From NCBI GenBank assembly GCA_963678705.1, contig OY783203.1, positions 1,178,001 through 1,242,000 on the forward strand: a stretch of DNA of 64,000 nt. The letters run 5' to 3'. How positions within the stretch are numbered: position 1 is the stretch's first letter; each line of letters starts with the position of its first letter. The stretch is from Panorpa germanica. Lineage: Eukaryota; Arthropoda; Insecta; Mecoptera; Panorpidae. Of this stretch, positions 11,959 through 25,045 are shown one piece after another. The translations under genes and the position numbers were made by a program. The notes under the pieces were generated by a model, which ran no database searches, had not been told where the DNA came from, and worked only from the letters and a program-made list of their open reading frames with translations.

Positions 11959-14574
11959 ACAACGGCACGGTCTGGAATTTATGTGCGAATCACACCAAAT
12001 TCCTTTGCACTATTGTGTAAAACATTTTTTGGACAAAAAACAAATGTTTCAAGAAATAATGTTGGTTGCTATATATAGCGTTGAGATTATCTGATTATTA
12101 CAAAAACTTACTATTAAAGAAAGATAAAATAATATTTAGACAAACAATATTGATGTATTAACTTCGGATTATTTATGACGTTTTGTTATCAACGACATTT
12201 CCTATGATGACGAAAAACTCCCAAACCCAGAAAATAAAGTGTTGGTCGCGGAAGCATAATAGTCAGACAACAACGATCTCAATAATTGCGCCGTTTCAAA
12301 TGTAAGAAGGGAGCTCATAATTGAATTGATCCTGCATCTAAATGTACACCTTTTATTTCAAAATTCAGTTGCTTATTTTATACACATATACCGTAATTTC
12401 ACAGAAATATTATTCTTATTCTTCTTCTTATTTCTATTTGTTAATTATAATATAGAATTTTTACAAATTCCTTCCAAAAATTCTTTAATAAATGACCAAA
12501 TAACGTACCAAAAAGATTAGAGTAATTATGTTTTTCAACGAATTATTAGATGTTAAGATTATTGAAAAAAATATTCATGTAAGTCAAAATTATCAAATAC
12601 TTGTCAAGTTTGAAAAACAAACATAAATATTGTTTAGTGAAACTAACCTAAAATGTACTTCAAATGGACTGGACGTTCATGTTGCAAGTGACATGTAAAT
12701 TCATTCGAGAAGTAAATGTATGGCCGTATGCAAAGTTCAAAAAAATAATACTATTCTAAGGTATGAAACTGGGAACTATCCTGTTGTTTTTATTCATTGT
12801 TTATATAAAATAATAATTGTATTTAATAAACAAATCCTGTAGTAATCGCGATGTACTTTACAATTACTTTTATCAAATAAAAAATAAAACTAACCTATGA
12901 TCCGCTAAATGTATAATTTATTAAACATAAAGTCTTAACTTGGGTGTACAGTTGTTAAAGAAACAGTATCTTCAATACATCGTACAGGCTAAAAAGAGAT
13001 AGAAAATCTCTAACTAGCTTCCATATATGGAATCACATGTCCCGAAAATATCTGATAGATTATTGGAAAATCAAAATATTGAAATGAATCTTTTTTTATT
13101 TAATTATTTATATTATAATTTATCTAAAAATATAATTACTTTATATAAATATATATCACATTAATACCATAATGATAATGTATAAAACAGGTGGTAGAAA
13201 GAACACCGTTTGTTTGTAAGATGCCTATTGGCTTTTGCCCATTGCCCATTGCCCCATGCGCATGTCCGTGCTCCGTACTCCGTGCGTTCACTTTTAAAAA
13301 CTTGACTTGCGCGAACGCGTTCTGATTGTTGTGTCTTTCTTTTCTTTTCATTTTTTTTTTATTTTATTATTTTATTTTGAAAAAAGTTTTTTAAATGTAT
13401 AAAAAAAATGTTTGAATCTTAACATGCGGCTTTTAGTAATCACTAGCTTAGATTTATACTTGTTTCTTGTAAGACGGCCGACGTGTGATAATAGACTTAT
13501 TAATTAAATATGTTGCAATCAATGTAATTATCGGCATCGGAACCCGAGGCATCATTACTCCGCTAGCAGTAATCATATCTTCATCTTAAAAAAATAATTG
13601 ATATATAAGATCAAAATGTTTGACTTTTGTCCATCTAGAATCGCGTTTTAAACGTATGTGTTAGCAAGTAATTATATTTATAAGTATGTTATGCACAAAA
13701 GCAGCAGAAATATGAAAGCCTCATTTGCTTTCTGTTGCTAGTCCATAGAAAATTAGTTCCCATGTTGTCAACATTAAAAATCGGTGAGGTTGCTTGTCAT
13801 TTGAACATTAAACTTATAAAAATAATTTAAATAAAAATACAACTTACGATTTATTCTATGTGTTAGTTCCAGCTTACAAAAGAGTCAATAAAATCTATAA
13901 AGACGTTTAACGTCTTTGCATTGCATTTCCTTTTAACATGTCGTATACTCGTATATCATATATGTATTTATATGAAATGCTTTTAACCTGGTGCTGATTA
14001 CGATATGATGATTTATGTTTGTAAACGAAGAAATTGCCGATTTAATTCGTCACACACTTGCACAAGAAAGCACAACAGCACAACAGCATCGTCAACGTGA
14101 CACTCTGACACTGCGTCGGGTCCGTGGGGGCCGTCACTGACCGTCATTTACCGTCATTATTAGTGGTTCTCAAAAGATGCTCAGTATGCCGGGTGCTAAA
14201 GACATCGATGTCAAACTCGAAAATAATCTAGGTCTCATCCTAGATTTAATTCTACTTATTGTAATAAAATGATCCTTATTATACTGTTCTGGAGATATTG
14301 CTTCATCTATGCTACCGCACAATCGTAGTGAGCTATTTTATATTTTTACTTTTCTATATTACTACCATTTTCCAATTCTAATTGGAATATTTATTTCGAT
14401 TATGAAATAACGTGAAAATTAAAAATATAATTTAGATTTTCTTTAACATTTCTGGAAAAGATTTATTTTTTATTTATTTACATCATTTAACCGATTTTAC
14501 AAGTTATATGTCAAGCCCAGTAAACACCATTGCGTAATACTATTATGATATTATTTTATGTATATAACTAGCAG
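11959..14574. other. AT-rich non-coding stretch
   Basis: No gene is seen. A strongly diverged SINE piece on the minus strand is visible at about 12218-12297 (CCCAGAAAATAAAG, GGTCGCGG). A GC-richer patch at 13200-13330 gives a minus-strand open frame with no recognisable domain. A further GC-richer patch lies at 14080-14150. Confidence 0.5.
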
Positions 14575-14680
14575 AAAGAAACAATAAAACCCAGAAAATT
14601 TAGTGATGATCCGGGAATCGAACTCGAAGACAAATCTGGCATCAAGTATCAATGCTCTAGGCTATTACACCGTTTAAATG
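14575..14680 (-). repeat. Diverged SINE head
   Basis: CCCAGAAAATTTAG, TGATCCGGGAATCGAACTCG and ATCAATGCTCTAGG on the plus strand correspond to the SINE body edge, box B and the start of the head on the minus strand. The tail is missing. Confidence 0.65.
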
Positions 14681-17619
14681 ATTAAGAGAAATATGAAGAA
14701 TAGATTCGATAGATAAGAGACTAGATTCCTCATGAATTGTCAAAATATTTATAATTGTGTAAATGTTTTATTCTTTTTTATTATTATGTATATAAATTGA
14801 TACGATAAATAATTCAATACATAATACATAAAAATTCAAAACAAATTCAATACATAAACAATTTATGAATTAAACTCTTCCAACTTGTTTAATTTTTCGA
14901 AAAGACTATACAGTAGTTGGGACAGGACAGTGGGTTTCAGACAGAGACAGTGTTTGAGAAGCACTGTGTCTGACAGTACCGCAACTGTGTCATTTCATAT
15001 ATTTTTTATTTTTGCTTCCATACGTGAGCTATTAAGTTTCACACGTGATGACTGATATGAGAAATCATTTTTTTCTTCATATATTTCAAAAGTTAAAACG
15101 ATGTTTTGATGAAATGATTATTGTATTTTATGATGACCTTTGCTGATTGTATCAGATAATATCCAAATTTTCTTCAACAGTAAGGTCACATCTTTTATAA
15201 TATTTTTTAAACGTACTAGGAACTAAATTATGCATTACCAAGATAACTTTCTGACATTGGCGTACATATCTACTCCAGCGGGGGGGTTGTATTGGTGATA
15301 CGGAAATTATTTTTATTTTCTAATTAAACATCATTCAGTTAGATCATAATCATAGAAAATATTTATGATGATAGTGCCCCCTTTAATAACTACGCTACTG
15401 ATTCTAGATTTTTGAAACGTAATCATATACGATTTAAGATGACATAAACGTATTTTTGCGTAAATTTGACCTCCGCTTTGCTTCCCATAACACCTGTACC
15501 GTGTGTCGGTCCAATGACCGTGCGATTTATATGATTGATCTCAAAACCTGATAACGATTAAATCAAACGTTGGCGATGTTACTGGTCAAAGATTTAACTC
15601 ATATGAAGAGTCTATCTGTGTGAACTGAGTCCAGAGTCTGGAACGGAGTTCAATTGAACGTCGAAAGACAATTATAGTTTCTTTGTTAGCTGATTGTATT
15701 ATCGATGACCTACTAATGATGACAGCATATTTTCTAATTGGTGGATAATCGAATCTATGTATTAGTTATTTTACTCTCATACATGTTTGCATTTTCCTTT
15801 CCTTGTATTATTATTTCAAAACCATTAAGTGAATTTTAAATTTAATTTAAGAAACTCTAAACTAAATTATTAGAATATGATTAATATAAAAGACCTATGA
15901 ATCTTAAGCTTCATTTTAATATTTAATTTCCTTTTTTATTTAATATTTTAATATAGATTTCACGTTTTCAGAATGGACATTCCTTGTCACATTCGTGTTT
16001 TAATTTGCGTTTAGTTAATTTAGTTAGTGTGCATGCGTCGTTAGTAATATAAATTTGGACAGTTCGAATGAATGTGGAATAATTAGAAACCCTTGTTTTA
16101 ATAACAATTAGTAATAGAAATTATTTTCATTTTTGACAAAATAACATTGAACTTCTTTTAAAAATAAATCCTACTGCATTTTGATAGTCTTTTAATTTAG
16201 TATTTTTAATTTGAAAACATTGGACCTTTAAAGGTTCTAAATAAACAAAGAAAACTTAAATGAAATTCTAAATTAAAAATGGTATAGGGAATGACTACAC
16301 TTGCAAAAATGAGCTAATATTTAAATGGCTATATATAAAAACAAAATCAGCTATAAGAAAATAGTTTATGATGTACATTTTTTAGTTTATTTGGATACGA
16401 CGCGAACCAACTCGAGTATTGGATATCTAATGGCTCGTCTCGAGATTTAAATATAGACGATTTGAACGACTGAAGTGTACGCTATCCATCTTGAGCCATC
16501 TTGTGAGTAAGCCTATTTTGTTTTTAAAATGTAAATATAGAACTATGTTGATACATTAAATTGCGGTTAAATTTAAGATCGTGTTGCGAAGAAAATCTGT
16601 GTTTTTAAAGTGAATCATTTCACTGCATATTTGTATGGTCTATGGTATAGAGCTAACAGTCCCGGAACCTTAGCTCCAGGCGCTAAATTCAAGTTTTATG
16701 TTACTTTGTTACTCCTTCGACGCGACAATCTGAGTCAATGTATGTTATACTTAGGATATGGCTAGCTACAATTAGCAGGATTAAATAAACTTCTTACGAA
16801 AATAAATCTACCTTTTTGTGGATTAATACAATCATAAACTTCTAAATAAGACGGTTATAATATCTTGAGTTAAAACATTGTAGTAATCTAGCACATTGAT
16901 TAGCAAGACCAATTTCACCAAGGGACAACAAATAATAGCTTAGGTCCAGATGCCCAATTGTTGTTCATTTAAACTATTTAATGTACACTGGATTTTGTAA
17001 ATAATAAATATATTTTGTATTATAATAAACTACTGACCTTTTAACCTTTCTTTTACTGTTAGTACTAAAAATATAGCTGAATGTATTAAAAATAAAAAAT
17101 CTTTCAACATTTAATTTCTTTAACTAGTCGTATTATATTTTGACGCGAAAATGAAACATTTATAATTTAGATGATTGATGTAAGTCTATAAAAATTAGCA
17201 TTTTAAATATCATTTGCTAAAATGTTAATGTGAAAGTCAGATTTAACTATGATAAGAAACTATAATATTATTATAATATGTTTACTTCTAAATATAATTA
17301 TATTATTATTTATTTTTCTGTCGTCAATTTTAAAGTGGTTCGAAGCGAGAAGCCACATAATTTTAATTTAAAAATTAAGGCCGGTAAGAAACATCGGTTT
17401 TTCAAATTATATCTTTTATATGTTATATTTATATTGTAGGCGATATCTTTGAGAAAGTGTTTCAATGCTTGAATGCAGTTTTTTTTGCTGCTAGTAATAA
17501 AATGCAAATATTATCATAAACGAAAAGACATGTGCCGTACCTGAAGTCTGACATCAAAGATCTAACAAGAAATGAGACTTTACTCGAGATAAAGCGAATT
17601 TTAAGTCGTTTGGATGTCA
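14681..17619. other. AT-rich non-coding stretch
   Basis: No gene, RNA or clear mobile element is seen. There are only short chance open frames. Confidence 0.5.
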
Positions 17620-17778
17620 TATAGTTCAAAGTTCGGCGGTGACTTATACTTAAAACAAGTTGTGGGGTATAAACTGCCGATATAACTAAAAAGTACTGAC
17701 TCATTTATTGTTCTATAATGTGTATAGAAACGAATAAGATAAAATTCATTATCGTATTATAGATTTATACCGCTCTGT
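17620..17778 (+). repeat. Dispersed repeat, copy 1
   Basis: About 160 bp match a second copy at 32883-33050 in the same orientation. Shared phrases include GTTCGGCG, CTTAAAACAA, GATATAACTAAAAAG and ATAAGATAAAATTCATTATC. The matching extends over the whole length with scattered substitutions and small indels. It has no coding potential and does not belong to the SINE family. Confidence 0.75.
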
Positions 17779-19567
17779 CTATTTGTCTAGTTATCTGTTG
17801 TGTTATCTATTTCGTATTATATTTTTTAAATGCAAAATTTTCATGGAAGAATTATAAATAGTCAAACAAATTCTTTTTTCTTATTTTCTTATTACTTTTA
17901 ACTACACATTACACTTATTTACATAGATAATAGGTGAACACATATTTTCTAGAGAATGCGATTTGTTACTGGGTTAAAATAATCTATAAACAAACACGAT
18001 GATGTGTATTTTACACTCAAAATACTATAGGTTTCCATAAGTTACGTTCAATTTACATTAAATATTGATAAGATTTTGTACGATAATATTGACGTTTTTT
18101 GCGTGATTGATACTCTTTTAATACCCTGTAAGTAACATCAGAAAGAACTCGGCTGACCCCGTGTTCCGTGTCCCGTGGCCCCTTAATAAAAATCTAAGTT
18201 AGTTACGTTATATCTAACCCCACACAACACCCACTGCCCAGTTATATGTATTGTATTAATTAATGCAATTAAATTTATTGCAACATATTATTTTACAAAA
18301 TGACGTTATGTATTATTTGTTTGGTAACAATGAGACTAGCGTAGGAGGGGGCGGGGCTTATTATGATATTAAAAAAATATTTATTGATCCCATCAAAAGT
18401 CACCTCAATTTCTCTTTCATTTTTAATTTTACGTAATTCAAGCTAATGACACTTTCACATTTCAAGTTACTTGACTTCATTTATAAATGTGATCTGTATT
18501 TGTTAGACATACAATACAAGTAAATTTGTGTGAGTAGCTACTTGATTTCAAGTAAATTAAGCTATAGCTTTTCAGAGAGTCTCATTAGATACCTTAATAA
18601 TTCCATATTTTTATTCCACTGTCTTATAGAACTGAAGGTACAATATGGCTCACAAAATCAATTTGAAATTACTTGAAAGAATTTAACATCCATCCAAAAA
18701 TTCACATCCTTAAAAGGAATCCAAAGCAACTTTTAAAATAAATAAATAAAATTCTTTAAACGGTACTGATCTCCAATCATTATTTTTTTTAATAAACTTT
18801 TTTAAACATTATAAAATCATAAAAGCGATACGGTATCGACAAGTCGTAGTTGTTCCAAGAAGTATCTGGAAGTGATTCAGAATTCAGCTGTTATCCCATC
18901 GATGACACAACGAGATGTCTCCGATAGTCTGATACAATGATACAAACACACAACACAACAACAATAATACAATACGAGTATGTTATAAATATTTGTTGGC
19001 AAGTAGCAGTTCAGTAGCAATGAGTATGATCAGGATCATACGTACAGTACAACTATTTGGTCCCACGGTACAAGTGCAAGATGCTGTAAGATATTGGAGT
19101 CCAGATGCGCATTCAGGGATTATTTTACAGGCAGTTCAAAAATGTAATTGTCGAGCCTAATTACCTAGTGACCAATAAGAGCGGTCCAACCCAATCTTTA
19201 AGATATATGCACTAGTTAGAATTTGTGATTAATTTACACCATGCATAATGCAATATAACATTGAATTAGGGGCCTCTGTGTTAATTGTTTGTTTCTTTTA
19301 ATTTGTTATCTGGGCATCGCGGACCCCAAATGTTCCAGATCCGCTGCTGTTGACTGTCAATGATGTGTGGTGCACATTCCCGACTTCCCGACTTCCCGGT
19401 GCACGGAATGACAATCTTACTACAACGTATTCTATATTACGCGACGTAGTACAACTCCTCAAGCTAATTCTAGAAATATATGTTAGTAATAATAATCAAA
19501 ATCGTTAAAATGTTAAAAACGAAATATTGAAACTTAACTATTTTAACAATTATTTAACAAATATTGA
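17779..19567. other. AT-rich non-coding stretch
   Basis: No gene is seen. A GC-richer patch at 19320-19430 has a direct duplication of CGACTTCC framed by GTGCAC on both sides. Confidence 0.5.
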
Positions 19568-19735
19568 TGTAGACGCGAAACTGCTGTGTTTTTGGGTTCT
19601 ATTGTCTGACCTGCACTATATTTTCTCAGTTTAGTTGCTTTGTATAATTGATTATATCAAGAATATTAGGCAGCGGTGTTCTCATACAAGTAGCCTCAAC
19701 ACCATAAATACTGCCGGCATAGTTAGAGATCTACT
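19568..19735 (+). repeat. SINE copy, diverged
   Basis: This is recognised by ACTGCTGTGTTTTTGGGTTC (head and decayed box B), TTTTCTCAGTTTAGTTG, TTAGGCAGCGGTGT and AACACCATAAATACTGCC in the family order. The substitutions suggest an older insertion than the copies at 11.3-11.9 kb. Confidence 0.7.
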
Positions 19736-19969
19736 GTAAAAGAAGTGATATCGAAAACAAACTGACGTGTAATAAAGAAAATGAATAAATAATTGAAGTG
19801 ATTACACACAGAAGTGTCTATTAACAAACCCTGTTCCTTTCCTGTATTTTTAACATTGTAATTTATCTCTAGTATCTCAAATGTAACCAAGATATAAGAT
19901 ACTTTCAAAATACTCGAACCTTCGAACCGAAAATGAGGTAGTTATCGGTATAACAATTAAAGGTTCTCT

Positions 19970-20205
19970 GGGTCCATAAGATCCCATCCACGCTTTTGCT
20001 TAAGACGTGAGCAAGTCCTAACAGACCTGCAGTCGGCCGGGTTTCAAAGACCTTGTCCCTTTACCTGCCCGTTTGCAAGTTGTCAACGCTCTGCAGTTTG
20101 TGATCTGCTTCGCGCTTAAGATGCAGCTCGCACACGCGGAATTGCTTATGAAGCGCATGATTTGATTGCCATGCAGGCGTTTAAAACATCACTTGTCACC
20201 AGAAT
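19970..20205. other. GC-richer island, possible regulatory DNA or exon
   Basis: Base composition rises sharply over about 235 bp. No strand gives a long convincing frame. The minus strand has a 47-codon open frame starting at about 20157 with no recognisable domain. The right edge carries ATGATTTGATTGCC and AATTAATC, which resemble homeodomain-cofactor sites. It could equally be a conserved non-coding element or an untranslated exon. Confidence 0.25.
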
Positions 20206-22049
20206 TAATCGTTTTTTATTTATATATTTTCTACACTATAAAAACTGGACATAATATTCAAATTTTTGAACTAAAACTTGTTTATTAAAATTGTTTTTTT
20301 GAATAAGACTACATGTTTTAAATATTTAATTTGATATTGAAATTTATAAAAATAATTATCTTATGTCCCGGTCCCACTAGTATGATTTCATTCACACTCA
20401 CTGTAATAAAATAAGTGAAATCACTGAAAATAGTATTTTAATACAAAGTACTCTGTACAATCTGTTAATCTTTCAAAAGATATTAAACAAGTAGCTACTT
20501 ACACTTTAAAACAATTAAGATAATATTGTTCTGCCACAATAGCGAAGTGATAGCGCTACAAAACATTTATGGAGTGACCCCGAGGACCGGTAAACCTACC
20601 ATATGATTACCGAATTAACAAGACCAATTAGCATAACGCTAGACCACTAATTGTCAACAGTACTGTATGATTCCATTCTAATGGTTTTATATATGTTTGT
20701 TCTTAAGTAGTATAATTATTTTCCATTTAAGAATTACCTAGGTGTATGTATGTCCACATTTGGTATGAAATAAATGTGGATAACACACCAGAGCACAAAA
20801 CTACGTCAGGTTTCAATGCTGGTAATTATAATTTTAATTTTTATCTAGCCACATTTGTCGTGACGTCAACAACAGCAAAGACTTGCTGTTTAAACCGCAG
20901 AAAGGGTCACTGAGAAAAACCTTGTACCTAAAAAATACTTTTTCTAATTTGTGCAAGTTGGAATACGTCACAGATGAATGTGGTGAATAATTTTGAGGTA
21001 TTTTCTGTGAAATTTATAATTAATCAATTTTAAATTCGTTAACGCATTCAAAGTTTTATTAAATAAATTTAACAGTAGCACATTTAATAAATTTTTGTTG
21101 TATATTTAACATATTACCTTTACCTTTTACGTAAACAATGTTATCTAATATACAGTGTTTTGTGACCTATTTTTACTACTTTTAAGAAAATAATCAGTAA
21201 TTCTTTAGTGAATAAGTAGAATCATAAAACTTCTTCAGAAGATCTTTATAAAAATTGTAAAAAGTCCTTTTTAAGGACTAAACGGTTAAAAAGTATTTAT
21301 ACAATAGGGTTAGGGTAAAATATTACATAGATTTAAGATCATTGTATTAATTTAAATCATTATACGCAATGAGCTGGATGCAAAACTGTCTTTGAACAAG
21401 TAGTGATTATAGAAATCTGTTACAATAAAATAAATATTACATTCGTATACTAAGCACATGTTCTACAGGTACTATTTTAATAAAGACAATCATTTTGTAC
21501 CGATATTCAAATATGGTGCACGAAACAAAAATTGAAAAGTAAATATAACTGAACAGAAAGGAATAAAATAATTTCGGTAATAATTATGATGTAGATGTGT
21601 GTGACAATAATTTGATTTTATTATTCTCAAAAATATGACAGCGCATTGGAAGTGGTTTTGCAATACAATCAAAAAGATGGATGACGCATTTGAAATTCTT
21701 AATTTACGTGCGAGACCGCGGATTCATTTCAGGTGCGCGTTTGTCAGCTCAAGCCTCAAAATTAATGACTAACGTTAATGTATGTATGTACATAGTACTG
21801 AATTGAAATTCGCATAATATTCTGGCTAAACAGAATTACGTGTATTTGGGATTACTACCTGATACTTGTTGCTAAACAATGTCTTAGTACAATGTTTTGA
21901 CATCTATTTTACTGTATTAACAATAAATTATGACAGCACTGGCTACTGTGTCTTCGAATTCGATTGATTACTGAACTAGCGTTATATTTATCTTATTGTT
22001 CGACCCCCCTAGTGCTATTTCAACATTCGGCATGTTTTTTATTGCACCT
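20206..22049. other. AT-rich non-coding stretch
   Basis: No gene is seen. The segment at 21148-21200 is the second copy of the repeat at 3760-3815. A small fragment resembling the SINE box B lies near 21940. Confidence 0.5.
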
Positions 22050-22165
22050 AATACTCAGATATATTTTCTAGATTTTGTTGTTATCAAAGTTAAAATTGAT
22101 TAATTGATTAAAGGCAGTGGTGTAGTGAACATATGAGGCCATAACAACATAGGAGGAGGAATAAA
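22050..22165 (+). repeat. SINE body and tail fragment
   Basis: ATATTTTCTAGATTTTGTTG, GGCAGTGGTGTAGTGAAC, ATGAGGCCATAACA and CATAGGAGGAGG follow the family order. The tRNA-like head is absent. Confidence 0.65.
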
Positions 22166-22739
22166 AGTAGATTTAAGTGAAAGTGAGGTTAAGTGAAATA
22201 TTGAGATTATGATTTAATATTATATAATATTAGATATATGTATTTCAACCTAAATGGGTTATAATAATTAAAATGTAAAAATGCTACAAGCATAGATAAT
22301 TTAACTGTAATGAAAAAAAATGTATTTGACATATTTATAAATTTTTATAAGTTTAACTTTTAAGTAATATCGAGTATATAAGTTTTAATCTATATGTATG
22401 TAGCAAGTATATCACATTTTTATTGTAATTTATTTTAAAAGTATCTATATAGGCTCAAGCAGAAATAAATTAAAAAAAAGTAAATATGAAAATGGTGTCT
22501 TCACATAATTTTTTTTGTATATTTCAGTATGTAAAAATAATCTTAAGGAAATATCTTTAAAACAACATCTTAAGTTTATGTAGATTCAGTTTTCTCAGTT
22601 TCCTAATTGACTAGTGATATAGCTTGTTTATATCTACCTATCTACCTATCAATCGCCACCATAAACACAAAATTGATGCTAAAATATAATTTTTTTTAAA
22701 TTACCGCTGTCATAATAAGCTAATAAAGTTATAATAAAT

Positions 22740-22975
22740 TTAATAAAACGATCAGCATCAACAGAACTAACTTCACTCTGATTGATAATTACGGACACAG
22801 CCGTCAAAGATGGCGGCGTTAGTGCACCGTGCGGGGTTTCATATCATTACTGACGTTCAATAAGATCAATAAACTGCGTTTAAAATGGTTTTATTTGACG
22901 CGAGGTGCCAATAAATAAAAGTGGAATCTCACCTCATTGTCCCTTGTCTGGCGACGGCCATCTTACAAATAAATT
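22740..22975. promoter_or_regulatory. Candidate cis-regulatory island with Pho/YY1-like and Exd/Hox-like motifs
   Basis: A GC-richer island without coding frames contains AAAGATGGCGGCG (22806-22818) and, inverted, GACGGCCATCTT (22953-22964). Both fit the GCCAT core bound by Pho/YY1. Just upstream TGATTGATAATTACGG (22779-22794) resembles a composite Exd/Pbx-Hox site. The motifs are directly visible. A regulatory role, for example as a Polycomb response element or enhancer, is inference. Confidence 0.3.
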
Positions 22976-24785
22976 TGACAGTTTAAGAAGCATTCATTAT
23001 GAGTTTATAAGTCATTTGAGGGGATCTACAGATGAAGTATGATGAACGGCAATATATTACAATTGTAGAGAATAGGAGAGTTAGTTAGAAGTTGAAAATT
23101 CAATCCTTACTTTATAAAATTGTCAACCAAAATATTCTAATGTTTAGACATGCGTCCTGGCACAGGAAAGCCTAATATTCGAACCCGAATACGCAAGTGT
23201 GAATCCTACCAATCTTTATTTACCTTTGTTGTCACTGTTAACAATATTTACTAATGAATATACCTCATTTAATAACGCAATAGTAAGCGAAATGATAATA
23301 TTCGTATAACGATAACCAAATAACGCTATTCACCGAAATTTTGACGTCAACGAAATTGTCTACCGTTTCTTAATTGAAACCCTTAAATATCTACGCTAAT
23401 ATATAATAAAAAAATGGACATGCTCCACTTTCAAAAGTAACAAGTCAAGGTATTGCTTAATAATATTTTCGATGTTAAAAACAATTATTAGATAGAATAT
23501 TGTGCAGAACGATATGCATTGTTTCAGCTGCGTAACTATGCTCAGTAGAATATTAAAATACAATTGGCAACTAAACAAATTTACTTTATAATAATAAAAT
23601 ATTTAATCGATTTTGTGTCTTATTTTTCTTTGAAAACATTGGTTATTTTCATCTTAGTTTCATTTTCGTATACTAAACCAGGTGTTATGTTCTAAAATAT
23701 TTTTTTACAATCCCTTTAAAGTCTATTTAATTTATAACATTTTAATTTTATATATAATTAATTAATTTTGTTGTATGTGTAAAAAGTTGGTGCTTTCTCC
23801 AATGGTTCTTAATATCCAGTACAAAATATGGGTGTTTCTACGAGATTCTTTATGTAAAAGTTTATATGACAAGAGAAAATAATAATAATAATATAAACCA
23901 TCTCTGTTGGTTTCATTTGTAACTGCTCTTAAAACTTCTTTAATAATTAATTTAATATAAATATATTTTATTCACTGTTTCATATTAACGACGGGTACAT
24001 TTGTAATTTGGTTGTAACAGAAATTATTCACCAGACGCATCACGCAAATATTCTGATAATTTTTAAACATATGAGTTACGACGTCGTATTGGCGTATTGA
24101 CGTCGAATAAGAAATTCCGTGTGCGATCCTGCGGTCACAGTTATGACGAGGAGGATATGAAGTGTTTAATTTTTTGGATCAAAAAGAGAATGAGTTAATA
24201 ATCCTATCTATAAACAAAGATATTGTTTATTAATGCACTCAACAATTTTATTGTGTCGTTTTGTAGCTATAACTCTAAGTTAATCATAAGCTTTTTCAAT
24301 TGCAGTGTTTTTTGGGATTCATCGTTCCGTTATAATCTTAATATTTATCTTTTTGTATTATTACTGTGATAAAATACGATATTCCAGAATTGTTGAAAAT
24401 ACAATCAATTAGTAATATTTATTAATATGGCACTGGACAAAATATACTGAATGTAAATAAACCAAATAAAAGAAATCTTATATGTATATTCAAAATAAGC
24501 AAAATTTATATATAGTTTATTATAATCTTTCGGGCACATAGAGTTGTTGAGCTTTTTGAGAGCTTTTACAGCTTCTAACAAAAAGCACTAATTGAAATAT
24601 AAATGAATGAAGCATCCCGACGAATTTGAATAATTTCTAATCAGTACTTAATAAAAAACATCCTACTCGTTAAATATTTGCAAAATTGTAGTAGTTTTGA
24701 TAAGTAACTGTGGCCCTACGCGTGAGCTTAAGTAATATCATGTGGTCCTTAACGCGTCAATTTAAATAAAACAAATCTATCGCAC
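22976..24785. other. AT-rich non-coding stretch
   Basis: No gene, RNA or defined repeat is seen. Confidence 0.5.
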
Positions 24786-25045
24786 GTGGCGAGTCTTACC
24801 TGTCCGTCGCCGTCGCGCAGAGCTCCACCGTGTTACGGCATAGCCGTGGTGCGCGCTGCTCCAGCAAGTACTTCCGTCGCAGCTTTTTCCGCCGGTTGGG
24901 TGCTTCCAGTGTTCGAGTAGTCATACCTCAAGTACCTGAACTGGGCAAGTGTCTTCCCGTTCCCGTTCTCGTTCCCGCATACAAATCCATTCCAGAACCC
25001 AAATCACGCATTGTCGCCTGATGCCTGTCGATGTCGATCTATAAA
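24786..25045. other. GC-rich island, likely exon or first-exon region, strand undecided
   Basis: The most GC-rich patch of the left half of the window. On the plus strand a frame is open from about 24771 to 25021 (Arg/Ser-rich, then Pro/Val-rich, no recognised domain). On the minus strand GACAG/GTAAGAC at about 24801-24792 is a good 5' splice site. Three minus frames contain short open runs, including ATG at 25016, but none is open throughout. An untranslated or short first exon of a minus-strand gene would explain the composition and the donor. Confidence 0.3.

Noticed and set aside
13136..13351. Minus-strand 71-codon frame with His/Gly-rich part
   Set aside because: It arises from short tandem-like GCCCATTGCCCATTGCCC repetition and has no splice sites or recognisable content.
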